A stretch of 64,000 nt of DNA from Aldehydirespirator sp965203575 (GTDB taxonomy: Bacteria; Actinomycetota; Acidimicrobiia; Acidimicrobiales; Aldehydirespiratoraceae). The DNA lies in contig OZ241894.1 of the NCBI GenBank assembly GCA_965203575.1, positions 1,488,001-1,552,000 on the forward strand, given 5' to 3'. Position 1 is the first letter of the stretch. Every line of letters begins with the position of its first letter. Both the position numbers and the translations under genes were made by a program. The notes under the pieces are model-generated. The model was not told the DNA's origin. It worked only from the letters and a program-made list of their open reading frames with translations, and made no database searches. Shown one piece after another: positions 1 to 8,802 of the stretch.

Positions 1-1
1 C

Positions 2-931
2 CGGGCCCGGGCGCCCGAGCTGGTGGGCCGCATCGGCGTCAACCTGGTGGGACCGTGCCTGCTGGCCCACGGCACAAGCGACCAGAAGCAGCGCTGGCTG
101 CCGACCATCCTCGGAGCCGAACAACTGTTCTGCCAGCTGTTCAGCGAGCCCGACGCGGGCAGCGACCTGGCTTCGCTTCGCACCCGTGCCGAGCCCGACG
201 GCGACGGCTGGCGTCTGCGCGGCCGCAAGGTGTGGACCTCCTACGCCCAGTTCGCCGACTGGGGCCTGTGCCTGGCCCGCACCGACCCCGAGGCTTCCAA
301 GCGGGCCGGCATCACCGTCTTCCTGGTCGACATGCGCGTCCCCGGAGTGGAGGTGCGGCCGCTGCGCCAGATGACCGGCGAGTCCGACTTCAACGAGGTC
401 GTCTTCGACAGCGCCTTCGTGGCCGGCGACCAGGTGATCGGCACAGTCAACGACGGCTGGAGCGTGGCCGGAACGGTCCTGGCCGGCGAGCGGGGCACCA
501 ATCCACGGCAGCTGGTGATCCACGCCCAGCTCCTGGATGAGCTCGTGCGCCTCGCCTCGCAGCAGGGTCTGTCCGACGATCCTCGCGCCGCCCAGGACCT
601 GGCCCAGGCCTTCGTCGAGGTGCGCCTGTTCCAGCTTCAGAATTGGCGCGCCCTGTCCAAGCAGGCCCACGGACGCCTGCCGGGACCCGAGACGGCCACC
701 GCCAAGCTGTACTGGAGCGAGATGAGCCAGCGCCTGCATGCCATCGCCATGCGGGTGCTGGGCGACGCCGCCCCGTTGTGGCGCGACGCCCATGGCAATC
801 CGGCTAGGGGTCGCTGGCAGCGGTCGTGGCTCTACTACCGGGCCGCCTCGATCTTCGCGGGCACCAACGAGATCCAGCGCAACGTCATCGGCGAGCGGAC
901 CCTGGGCCTCCCCCGGGAGCCTCGCCGCTGA
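2..931 (+). CDS. Acyl-CoA dehydrogenase, 5'-truncated by the window edge
   Basis: The frame is open from base 2, so the gene starts before the window and about 80-90 N-terminal residues are missing. The visible part has the FAD/acyl-CoA core (FSEPDAGSDLAS, VWTSYAQFADW) and the C-terminal signature AGTNEIQRNVIGERTLGLPR. Family role: FAD-dependent alpha,beta-desaturation of acyl-CoA esters. The Glu of the medium-chain YEGT motif is Ala here (FAGT). The base must therefore lie elsewhere, as in the isovaleryl-type and actinobacterial FadE heteromer subgroups, or the protein is one subunit of a heteromer. It is followed 18 bp later by a crotonase and a CoA transferase on the same strand, which suggests a CoA-ester degradation operon. 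Substrate unknown. Confidence 0.9.
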   Translation, partial: RARAPELVGRIGVNLVGPCLLAHGTSDQKQRWLPTILGAEQLFCQLFSEPDAGSDLASLRTRAEPDGDGWRLRGRKVWTSYAQFADWGLCLARTDPEASKRAGITVFLVDMRVPGVEVRPLRQMTGESDFNEVVFDSAFVAGDQVIGTVNDGWSVAGTVLAGERGTNPRQLVIHAQLLDELVRLASQQGLSDDPRAAQDLAQAFVEVRLFQLQNWRALSKQAHGRLPGPETATAKLYWSEMSQRLHAIAMRVLGDAAPLWRDAHGNPARGRWQRSWLYYRAASIFAGTNEIQRNVIGERTLGLPREPRR

Positions 932-949
932 GACCGTAAGCTTGTTGCC

Positions 950-1789
950 ATGGCTGAGTTCTCGACCATCGTCTACGAGGTCGAGGACCATGTCGCCACG
1001 ATCACCATGGACCGGCCCCAGGTGGCCAACGCCCAGGACACCCGGATGATCGACGAGCTCGATGCCGCGTTCGACCTCGCCGACGATGACGACGAGGTGC
1101 GGGTGGTGGTACTGGCCGCCAACGGCAAGCACTTCTCGGCCGGCCACGACCTCAAGGCCCTCGTGGGAGACGTGGAACCCGACAAGTGGCGCCTGATGCG
1201 CGACACCCCCGAGGGCAAGTGGCACCACGAGAAGGTGATGTATTTCGACCGCTGCCTGCGTATCCGCGACTTCCGCAAGCCGACCATCGCCGCGGTGCAG
1301 GGCAAGTGTGTGGCCGCCGGCGTGATGCTGGCCTGCATGGCCGACATCATCGTGGCCAGCGACGACGCCGCCTTCCAGAACCCGGTGCTGCGCATGACCG
1401 GCGCGGCGGTCGAGATCCTGGTCGAGCCGTGGGAGATGCCGGCCCGCAAGGCCAAGGAGTTCCTGCTGGCCGCCGAGACCATCAGCGCGGCCGAAGCCGA
1501 GCGGCTCGGGATGGTCAACCGGGTGGTCCCCCGCGACGAACTGGCCGGCGCGGTGCGTGAGCTGGCCGGCAAGATCGCGCTGGTGCCGCCGGCCACCGCG
1601 CAGGTGGTCAAGCGCTCGATCAACAAGACTCTCGACCTGCAGGGTCAGCGCGACGCCTGGGACTACCACTTCCAGGCCCACCATTGGATGCACAACACCG
1701 CTACCGCCCTGGGCGCGCTGGAGCGACGCATGCAGAAGGGCTCCATGAAAGAGATCTTCGCCGAGCACCGCGACCCGCAGACCCAGTGA
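950..1789 (+). CDS. Crotonase-fold protein (enoyl-CoA hydratase/isomerase family)
   Basis: 279 aa, usual length for the family. The oxyanion-hole region FSAGHDLKAL and the second glycine region (CVAAGVMLACMADIIVAS) identify a crotonase. The positions normally holding the two catalytic glutamates of enoyl-CoA hydratase appear to be Met (in AAGVML) and Val (in QNPVLRM). Simple hydration of enoyl-CoA is therefore doubtful; isomerase, hydrolase or another crotonase chemistry is as likely. The stop codon overlaps the GTG start of the next gene by 4 bp (GTGA), so the two are probably translationally coupled. No clear Shine-Dalgarno sequence precedes the ATG. Confidence 0.88.
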   Translation: MAEFSTIVYEVEDHVATITMDRPQVANAQDTRMIDELDAAFDLADDDDEVRVVVLAANGKHFSAGHDLKALVGDVEPDKWRLMRDTPEGKWHHEKVMYFDRCLRIRDFRKPTIAAVQGKCVAAGVMLACMADIIVASDDAAFQNPVLRMTGAAVEILVEPWEMPARKAKEFLLAAETISAAEAERLGMVNRVVPRDELAGAVRELAGKIALVPPATAQVVKRSINKTLDLQGQRDAWDYHFQAHHWMHNTATALGALERRMQKGSMKEIFAEHRDPQTQ

Positions 1790-2988
1790 GGCAGCCCCTG
1801 GCCGGGATCAGGGTGCTCGATATGGGCACCCGGGTCGCGGCCCCGTTCTGCGCCGGGATCCTGGGCGAGCAGGGCGCGGAGGTCATCAAGATCGAGGACC
1901 CCGGCCACGGCGACATGACCCGCTTGAACGGACCCTTCACCACCGACGACGAAGGCAACCACTACTCCCTGTACTGGTCGGTGGAGGGCCGGGGGCGCAA
2001 GTCGGTGACCATCGACCTGCGCGACCCGCAGGGCCAGGACCTGTTCCGGCGCCTCGCTGCGGTGTCCGACGTGGTGTGCGAGAACTTCAGGCCCGGCACC
2101 CTGGAGCGCTGGAACATCGACCCGTCCCAACTCGACCCGCGCCTGGTAACCGCCCGCATCAGCGCCTTCGGCCAGGACGGCCCCAAGTCGCTGCACCACG
2201 GCTTCGACCACAACGCCGTCGCCTTCGCCGGGCTCACACACATCACCGGGCACGCCGACCGGCCTCCGGCACGTCCGGGCCTTCCCGTCTCCGACTACCT
2301 CACCGCGGTGTTCGCCGCACAGGCCGTGACCAGCCTGCTGTATGAGCGCGACGCCAGGGGCACCGGGACCGGCGGCGTGGTCGACGCCTACCTGTACGGC
2401 TCGGTGCTGCGGATCATGGAGTGGACCATCGCGGCCTACGACCGGCTGGGTTCGGTGCGCCAGCGTTCGGGCAATATGTCCAAGCGCGCCGCGCCCCTCG
2501 ACAACTACCTGAGCCGGGACGGCCGGTACGTGTGCATCGTGGCCGTGCGCCAGACCGTGTTCGCACGTCTCTGCCGGGCGATGGACCGGCCCGAGTTGCC
2601 GACCGACGAGCGCTTCGGCAGCCCAGCGGCCCGCCGACACAACCGCGACGAGGTCAACCAGACCGTGGCCGAATGGGCGGCCGCACTGGACGCAGCCACC
2701 ATCGAGGAGCGCTGCCTGCGTCACGGAGTGCCGGTCGGCATCGTCTACAACGTGGCCGACCTGGCCGCCGACGAGCACGTGCGGGCCCGGGGGGACCTCT
2801 ACACCGTCGACGACCCCGTCATCGGCCCGGTGCGCCAGCAGGCCCCCTTCCCCCGGTTCGACGACCACCTGCCTCCGGCCCCGGCCGGCGCGCCCCGCCT
2901 AGGCGAGCACACCGACGAAGTGCTCTCGAGCCTGCTGGGCCTGTCCGGCACCGAGCTGGAAGCGCTCAGAGCCGACGGAGTGATCTGA
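1786..2988 (+). CDS. CaiB/BaiF family (class III) CoA transferase
   Basis: 400 aa. The N-terminus LAGIRVLDMGTRVAAPFCAG and the following EQGAEVIKIEDPGHGD are typical of formyl-CoA/carnitine CoA transferases. Asp170, in LPVSDYLTAVFAA, aligns with the catalytic aspartate that forms the acyl-anhydride in this family. The start is placed at GTG 1786 because the family N-terminus begins right there and the codon overlaps the crotonase stop (GTGA). An upstream ATG in the same frame would add a non-homologous tail. It probably activates an organic acid with CoA for the neighbouring dehydrogenase and crotonase. It converges with the thiolase gene, with a 3-bp gap. Confidence 0.9.
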   Translation: MRQPLAGIRVLDMGTRVAAPFCAGILGEQGAEVIKIEDPGHGDMTRLNGPFTTDDEGNHYSLYWSVEGRGRKSVTIDLRDPQGQDLFRRLAAVSDVVCENFRPGTLERWNIDPSQLDPRLVTARISAFGQDGPKSLHHGFDHNAVAFAGLTHITGHADRPPARPGLPVSDYLTAVFAAQAVTSLLYERDARGTGTGGVVDAYLYGSVLRIMEWTIAAYDRLGSVRQRSGNMSKRAAPLDNYLSRDGRYVCIVAVRQTVFARLCRAMDRPELPTDERFGSPAARRHNRDEVNQTVAEWAAALDAATIEERCLRHGVPVGIVYNVADLAADEHVRARGDLYTVDDPVIGPVRQQAPFPRFDDHLPPAPAGAPRLGEHTDEVLSSLLGLSGTELEALRADGVI

Positions 2989-2991
2989 CGC

Positions 2992-4167
2992 TCAGTTGAC
3001 GCGCTGGATGAGGGTGCCGGTGCCCAGGCCGCCGCCGCAGCACATCGACACCAGACCGTAGTCGCCGTCGCTGCGTTCCAGCTCGTGCACCGCCTTGGTG
3101 GTGAGGATGCAGCCGGTGCCGCCCAGGGGGTGGCCCAGCGCGATGGCTCCGCCGTTGGGGTTGGCCCTGGCCGGATCGGCGACGACGGTGCGCTGCCAGG
3201 CGATCACCACCGAAGCGAAGGCCTCGTTGACCTCAAACACGTCGACGTCGTCGATGGTTATCCCCTCGCGTTCAAGCACCCGCTCGGTGGCCGGAATGGG
3301 ACCCTCCAGCATCAGCACCGGGTCGCAGCCCACCAGCGCCGTCTGGGCCACGCGGGCCATCGGCTTGAGCCCCAGCTCAGCCGCCTTGTCCGCCGACATG
3401 AGCAGCACCGCGGCCGCGCCGTCGGCGATCTGCGACGACGTGCCCGCAGTGTGGATGCCGTCGTCGCGGGCCACCGGCTTGAGCGCGGCCAGCGCCTCCA
3501 GGCTGGTGTCTCGGGGGACCTCGTCGCGGGAGAACTCCACAGTCTCGCCGGTCTTGCGGCCGTCCTCGTCCACCAGCACCGCATCTATGGGCACGATTTG
3601 AGTCTCGAAGCGGCCCTCCTGCTGGGCGGTGGCCGCCCGCAACTGCGACTCCAGTCCGAGGTCGTCGGTGTCCTGGCGCGAGATGCCGTAGGCGGTGGCG
3701 ATGCGCTCGGCGCCCTCGAACTGGCTGGTGAACTCGTAGTGCTGGAAGTAGCTGCGCGACACCGGCTTGCCGGGACCGTTCATCACGTTGGCCGCCAGCG
3801 GAACCATCGACATCGACTCGACCCCGCAGGCCAGCACCGTGTCCTCCGCACCCGAGGCGATCAGGCTGAAGGCCAGGTTCACGGCGTGCTGCGACGAGCC
3901 GCACTGGGAATCAACGGTGGAGCAGGCGGTGGCCTGGTCGCCGCCATGGGACAGCCAGGCGGTGCGGGTGATGTTCATGCCCTGGGCGCCGACCTGGTCG
4001 ATGCAGCCGCCGACCACCTGGTCGACGTCGCCGCTGGTGATGCCGGCCCGGCTCAGGCACTCCATCTGCACCGGTCCGAGGATGTCGGCCGGGTGCGTGT
4101 GGGCCAGCGTTCCGTTGCGCTTCCCTACCGCTGAGCGCACTGCCTCCACGATCACTACCTCGGTCAT
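2992..4167 (-). CDS. Thiolase (acetyl-CoA acetyltransferase family)
   Basis: 391 aa, full length. The acylated nucleophile is Cys89 in STVDSQCGSSQ. The other family motifs are present: NEAFASV, the His in GGAIALGHPLGGTG, and the C-terminal proton-transfer Cys in MCCGGGLGTG. It either condenses two acyl-CoAs or cleaves a beta-ketoacyl-CoA. Start ATG 4167 is preceded by AAAGGA at good spacing. It is the last gene of a minus-strand run (M24 pair, MaoC protein, thiolase), 42 bp after the MaoC-like gene, so it may complete the same CoA pathway. Physiological substrate not deducible. Confidence 0.92.
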   Translation of the reverse strand: MTEVVIVEAVRSAVGKRNGTLAHTHPADILGPVQMECLSRAGITSGDVDQVVGGCIDQVGAQGMNITRTAWLSHGGDQATACSTVDSQCGSSQHAVNLAFSLIASGAEDTVLACGVESMSMVPLAANVMNGPGKPVSRSYFQHYEFTSQFEGAERIATAYGISRQDTDDLGLESQLRAATAQQEGRFETQIVPIDAVLVDEDGRKTGETVEFSRDEVPRDTSLEALAALKPVARDDGIHTAGTSSQIADGAAAVLLMSADKAAELGLKPMARVAQTALVGCDPVLMLEGPIPATERVLEREGITIDDVDVFEVNEAFASVVIAWQRTVVADPARANPNGGAIALGHPLGGTGCILTTKAVHELERSDGDYGLVSMCCGGGLGTGTLIQRVN

Positions 4168-4209
4168 GGCCTGTCCTTTCTTGAGATCGAGCGCCAGCCT
4201 ACGCCCCCG

Positions 4210-5181
4210 TTACGGAGCGGCCGCGATGACGGTCCAGTCGAGGATCTTGTCGGGCTCATCGCCACGATGGGCGAAGCCTCCTACCTGCACTGCGAAGGCG
4301 CGGCCGGAACCGGCGGGCTTGACATCTAGGAGGGTGTGTTGGAACGACACTTGGTCGCCCTCGAAGGCGGGGGCGGTGTGGTCGCAGCTGTGCCATCCCA
4401 CCACCGTCGCCATGCCGGGCAGCACCCTCGACAGCGACGCTTGGGCCAGCCCGACGATGTGGCCGCCGTAGAGCAGGCGCTGTGGGTACGGCGACTCCTC
4501 CGCGTCGCGGTGGACCATGGCCAGGTTGTTGGTGAGGCGCACGAGCGCAAGCGCGTTGTCGACCACGTCCCGGGCCGGGTCGGCCACGGTGGTGCCCGGC
4601 TGCCAGTCGGTCCCGGGGCCGAGTGGGGCGAAGTCCCAGTGCGCCGGCACCAGCTCGACATAGGAGGAGAGGTCCAGCGGCGGCGTCGTGCCGAGGTCGT
4701 CATCATGACCGGGCTGTGCATCGTCCCGCTGGGGTAGTAGCGGCGCCCGCTGGTAGGTCACAGCCGGTTCGCCGTCGGCGGTGGTGACGATATCGACCAG
4801 CACCTTGCCTCTGTGAGGCCGGCCGGTCCGGGGTCTGCTGTCGGCCAAGGCGACGACGGTGACGGTGGTGGCGATGGGCTGCCCGACGAATACCGGCCTG
4901 AGCAGCCGCACGTCGCGGTAGAAGAGATTGGCGATCACTCGCCGGGTCAGCGTGGTGCTGTGGCCTATCGACAGGTGCATTACCAGCGCTGGACTAGCCA
5001 GACGGCCGGAACGGCCGGTCACGGCTTCACAGACTGCCGGATCCATCGCCATAGGAAGCCGCTCGCCCACCATCGACTGGTACAGAGCGGCCATGCCGTC
5101 GTCGATCACCACCGAGGGCTGCGCGGGCAGCACCTGACCAACGCTGAGATCCTCGTAGTAGGGACTGTCGAGCGGGATCAC
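4210..5181 (-). CDS. MaoC-like double-hotdog dehydratase
   Basis: 323 aa with two hotdog halves. The N-terminal half (about 1-150) contains the substrate-binding stretch SPALVMHLSIGHS. The C-terminal half (about 175-323) contains NNLAMVHRDAEESPYPQRLL followed by YGGHIVGLAQASLSR, typical of MaoC-like hydratases. Related double-hotdog proteins hydrate or dehydrate branched enoyl- or hydroxyacyl-CoAs (mesaconyl-CoA hydratase-like). The canonical GDxNPxH motif is not cleanly visible, so catalysis is inferred from family. Start GTG 5181 lies 25 bp after the M24 pseudoenzyme gene. Likely in one operon with the thiolase. Confidence 0.8.
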   Translation of the reverse strand: MIPLDSPYYEDLSVGQVLPAQPSVVIDDGMAALYQSMVGERLPMAMDPAVCEAVTGRSGRLASPALVMHLSIGHSTTLTRRVIANLFYRDVRLLRPVFVGQPIATTVTVVALADSRPRTGRPHRGKVLVDIVTTADGEPAVTYQRAPLLPQRDDAQPGHDDDLGTTPPLDLSSYVELVPAHWDFAPLGPGTDWQPGTTVADPARDVVDNALALVRLTNNLAMVHRDAEESPYPQRLLYGGHIVGLAQASLSRVLPGMATVVGWHSCDHTAPAFEGDQVSFQHTLLDVKPAGSGRAFAVQVGGFAHRGDEPDKILDWTVIAAAP

Positions 5182-5206
5182 CGATTCGCAGACTACGGGC
5201 CGGCTG

Positions 5207-6142
5207 TCATGGCCGCTCCGAGAGCAGAGACGGACCCTCGCCCGTCACCGCCACGACATCCCTGCGGTGGCCGTCGGTGACGCTGAGGACCATCCCGGCC
5301 TCCAATCGCTCACCGGCGCCGACGCCCGGGCCGATCACCGGATGCTCGAACCCCATGCCCAGACCTCGCACCAGCCATTCGCCGGTGGCCGCGGCCGCGG
5401 ACAGATCGGCATGGGATGCACCGGCCCGGCACGAGTCAACAAGCGAGGCGGAGCCGGCGCGCCGACCGCCGGCAAAGACACCGCCCACGCCTCCCTCGTA
5501 GAGGTTGCAGATCACGCCGACATCGACGGCCAGCTCGGCGCCGCGCCGCTCGGCCCGCACCCCCGACGACGGGACAGTCGCCCCCACACCGGCCAGAGCC
5601 CTGACGGCCGCCACTGCCGGGTCGGTGCCTCCAGCCGCGCCGAGCGCGGCGTCCACCCCGACCCAGGCCGCGGCGCAGGCCGAAGCGATGGCTTCGACCT
5701 CTCCGGGCAGCTTGTGGCGGCGGGTCCGAGCCATCAGGTCATCGGCCGGAACGATCTCCGCCCGGGGAGCGAAGCTGGCCGCGGCCCGGCGGAACGACGG
5801 CGTCAGCTCGTCCACCCCGATCCGGCCGGCCCCAGCCAAGCCGTCGACTCCGACCATGGACGCAGCCATGATGCGAGGATTCCAAGTGAGCGGGTAGAGG
5901 TCGTCGAAGGTCATGGGGGGCTCGATACCCGCCTCCCAACTCGACAGGGCGTGGACCCGCTGGGTGGAAGCCACCACGATGCAGCCCGCACCGAAAGGCC
6001 GGGTGCCCGCGGTCCACAGCCGGCGCATCCCGCAGGCGTACCCGGCGTTGTCCTGGCGTCCCAGCACGAGCACATCGATACCGGCAGAGGCCATGGCGTC
6101 CAGCACCCGGTCGCGGCGAGCCAGCACCAGATCCGAGGTCAT
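5207..6142 (-). CDS. M24 (creatinase/Xaa-Pro dipeptidase fold) protein lacking metal ligands
   Basis: 311 aa. It has an N-terminal creatinase-like domain (about 1-135) and a C-terminal pita-bread domain. Of the five metal ligands of active M24 enzymes, only the first Asp (in ELAVDVGVI) and a His (in GFEHPVIGPG) can be placed. The second Asp is replaced in NLYEGGVGG, the first Glu by SVTDG, and the last Glu is absent (RRDVVAVTGEG). This is therefore probably a pseudoenzyme or regulatory partner. Start ATG 6142 overlaps the stop of the intact M24 gene by 4 bp (ATGA), suggesting equimolar synthesis and perhaps a heteromer. Confidence 0.75.
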   Translation of the reverse strand: MTSDLVLARRDRVLDAMASAGIDVLVLGRQDNAGYACGMRRLWTAGTRPFGAGCIVVASTQRVHALSSWEAGIEPPMTFDDLYPLTWNPRIMAASMVGVDGLAGAGRIGVDELTPSFRRAAASFAPRAEIVPADDLMARTRRHKLPGEVEAIASACAAAWVGVDAALGAAGGTDPAVAAVRALAGVGATVPSSGVRAERRGAELAVDVGVICNLYEGGVGGVFAGGRRAGSASLVDSCRAGASHADLSAAAATGEWLVRGLGMGFEHPVIGPGVGAGERLEAGMVLSVTDGHRRDVVAVTGEGPSLLSERP

Positions 6143-7377
6143 GTTCGGAACGGCTCGTAGCGGTGGCCCCCGCCCAGCAGGCGCCAGCCGTCGTCGGTCA
6201 CGGCCACGATCTCCTCGGCCCGGTAGCCGCCCACGCCGTCGGTCCACGTGACCGGCTCGAACACCAGCACCATGCCCGGCTCCAGCGCGTAAGCGTCGTC
6301 GAAGGCCGGGCCCAGGTCGGTGCCGATCATGGGCATCTCCGCGCTCTCCAGGCCGACTCCGTGGGCCAGGTAGAAGTGCGGCAACCACGGCGTGTCGTGG
6401 GGCTCGACGGACCGTGCGGCCCGTCCTGCGTCGCCGAGGGTTGCGCCGGGGCGCACCGCGGCCAGCGAGGCATCCAACACCGTCGTCCAGCGATCGAACA
6501 GCGACTGCTCGGCAGCCGTCGGAGCCCGTCCAACCACCCATGTGCGCCCGAAGTCCGACATGTAGCCGTGGTAGCCCACACCGGCATCCACCCACACCAG
6601 GTCGCCTTCGGCATAGACCGGGTTGTCGATCCCCGTGGGGAAGGCGACATGGTCGGTGGATGTGCGGATTCCGCCGTCGTGGCGAGTCGGCATGGGCTGA
6701 AAGATCGGGTCGATCCCGTTGCGGTAGGTGAGATCCGGGCCGGAATCGCCGTCTCGCAGCGCGGCCAGGAACGCCGCGGCCACCTCGGCCCGGGTGGCAC
6801 CGGGCACGCATGCCTCGTGAGCCGGGATCATGGCCCGCTCCGTCCAGCGCTGGGCCTGGTCGATACAGGCCAGCTCATCCGCGGTCTTGACAACCCGGGC
6901 CGGGCCCAACACCCGGCCGGCGTCGACCAGCTCGGCTCCGCCGAGAACCCCGGCCCGGGCCATGGCGCCGGTGACCGCGTCCACCGCCACCCTGAGGCCG
7001 GTCACCGCTCCGAGCACGTCGGCGATGGCCGCACCCAGGGCGGCCCCGCCCTCGTCGAGTTCGGGCCACAGCGGATCGCCCACCTCGGCGCAGCCGGCCG
7101 CAGCCTCGCCAGCCGGATCGTGGGCATGGAGCAGGGCCGGTCCGTCCGCGGCGCCGACAATGGCCACGGCCCGGCGGTGGTTGGCATGGCTGGCATCAAC
7201 CGCTTCGGGAACGTGCCCGGTGGCGTAGCACACATGGGGACCGTGCATCAGCACCGCCCCGTCCACCCCCTGCGCCCGCATCTGGTCACGCAGGCGGTCC
7301 AGCCGCTGCATACCCATACGTCCCAGGTCAGGCACCGTCGGCGCAGCCGGAGCCGACTTGGCAGCATCACCGCTCAC
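6139..7377 (-). CDS. M24 family metallohydrolase (Xaa-Pro dipeptidase/creatinase-like)
   Basis: About 412 aa from GTG 7377; the frame continues to ATG 7464 but the extra residues look non-homologous, so the start is uncertain. N-terminal creatinase-type domain, then the catalytic pita-bread fold with all five metal ligands visible: Asp in LVWVDAGVGY, Asp in YMSDFGRTW, His in YLAHGVGLES, Glu in LVFEPVTW and Glu in YRAEEIVAV. Expected to hydrolyse a C-N bond with a dinuclear metal centre. Family members include prolidase, creatinase and ectoine hydrolase, and the substrate here is unknown. Coupled to the degenerate M24 gene downstream; divergent from the SulP remnant across about 200 bp. Confidence 0.82.
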   Translation of the reverse strand: MSGDAAKSAPAAPTVPDLGRMGMQRLDRLRDQMRAQGVDGAVLMHGPHVCYATGHVPEAVDASHANHRRAVAIVGAADGPALLHAHDPAGEAAAGCAEVGDPLWPELDEGGAALGAAIADVLGAVTGLRVAVDAVTGAMARAGVLGGAELVDAGRVLGPARVVKTADELACIDQAQRWTERAMIPAHEACVPGATRAEVAAAFLAALRDGDSGPDLTYRNGIDPIFQPMPTRHDGGIRTSTDHVAFPTGIDNPVYAEGDLVWVDAGVGYHGYMSDFGRTWVVGRAPTAAEQSLFDRWTTVLDASLAAVRPGATLGDAGRAARSVEPHDTPWLPHFYLAHGVGLESAEMPMIGTDLGPAFDDAYALEPGMVLVFEPVTWTDGVGGYRAEEIVAVTDDGWRLLGGGHRYEPFRT

Positions 7378-7579
7378 CTCACCACTATGCCCCGTCTCGC
7401 GTCGGGCGCAGCCCCGGCAGCGTCGGTCGGCGATACGCGCCAGCGGCCACCACACCCCCGGCATCGGCCATACCGATCAGCGCAACTGTGAGGCCTTGTA
7501 CATGTGACTGGTAGATATACGGAGCCGGTGCATAGCCTTCACGCATTCGAACCAGTTGACCCGCGCTTCGGAGACTGGC

Positions 7580-8792
7580 GTGAACTACAGCCTTCAGACG
7601 CTGCGAGGAGACGTCTTCGGTGGACTCACCGCGGCCGTGGTGGCACTGCCGCTGGCGCTGGCGTTCGGGGTTGCATCCGGCCTGGGCGCGATAGCCGGGC
7701 TGTACGGCGCGGTGGCCGTCGGCTTCTTCGCAGCCACCTTCGGCGGGACCAAGACGGTGATCTCCGGACCCACCGGGCCGATGGCCGTCGCCATGGCGGT
7801 GGTCATCGCCGGCCATGCCGACAGCATCGAGCACGCCCTCACCATCGTGGTGATGGCCGGGATCATCCAGATCCTGCTGGGCGTGGCCGGAGTCGGGCGA
7901 CTCGTGTCCTACACGCCGTACTCGGTGATCTCGGGATTCATGTCGGGCATAGGCGTGATCATCATGGTGATACAGACTCTGCCGTTCATAGGCCTGCCCG
8001 TCGAGGAGGGCGGACCGCTGAACACGATCCGCCAGTGGCCGGAAGCCGTCGGTGGTCAACATCCGGGCCGGGGCGCGGACCCGAGTCGCGGGAGTTCTGT
8101 GCGCGCTAATCCTGCTGGCTCTAGCCCTCGGACTGGGGACCTACGTCGAGTCGATCCCCCACGCGGTTCTGGCCGGCATCCTCATGATGGTCGGATGGGA
8201 CATTGTCGACTGGCGCTTCCTGACGCGGCTGCACCGCGTGCAGCGCGAGCACTTGGTGGTGATGGTCGGAACCCTCGGGCTGACCGTGTTCGCCGACCTG
8301 GTAACCGCGGTGGTGCTGGGACTCGTCGCGGCGGGAATGGCCAACGCACGGCAGTTCGAGCGCCTGGAACTGGACAGCGTGGTATCGGTGCCGATACTGG
8401 ACCTGGCCTTCCTGGAAGACGAAGAAGCCGCTGACGTTGACAAGTTCTCGGCCCGCGTCGGGCTGGTGGCGCTGCGGGGAACGTTCACGGTGGCGTCTTC
8501 CAACAAACTGATCGCCACTCTCGGAGCCGACGTCCGAGATCACGAGGTGGTCATCATCGACTTCTCCGACACCGTCTACATAGACGACAGCGCGGCCCTT
8601 GTGGTGGAGCAATTGATCGATGTCGCCGTCGAACAGGAGACCGAGTGCATCATCACGGGGGCATCAGACCTGCCTCTCGGCAGCCTCGAGGCGCTCGACG
8701 TCCTCCAGCGCGTGCCGGCCGACCGCTTCGTCGAGAACCTCGACGAAGCCCGCGAACTGGCAAGGCAGCTCCTGGCTGACATGCACCGCTGA
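7580..8792 (+). pseudogene. SulP-family anion transporter with internal deletion and frameshift
   Basis: The 5' part (7580 to about 8050) encodes the N-terminal SulP membrane segments (LRGDVFGGLTAAVVALPLAL, ISGPTGPMAVAMAVV). The 3' part (from about 8052, another frame) encodes the last membrane segments and a STAS domain (EVVIIDFSDTVYIDDSAAL). Against the intact paralogue at 15103-16758, sequence equivalent to residues 162-298 is missing: a net loss of 410 bp, not divisible by three, joined within GTCGGTGGTCAAC near 8050. Transport is therefore not expected. GTG 7580 follows CGGAGA. Both halves still look protein-like, so the loss may be recent, or an assembly error should be considered. Confidence 0.85.
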
Positions 8793-8802
8793 CGGACCGA
8801 GG

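Noticed and set aside
1663..2868. Long minus-strand frame opposite the CoA transferase
   Set aside because: Shadow of the GC-rich coding strand, rich in Val, Gly and His, with no family motif.
3085..4134. Long plus-strand frame opposite the thiolase
   Set aside because: Antisense shadow; the minus strand carries all thiolase motifs.
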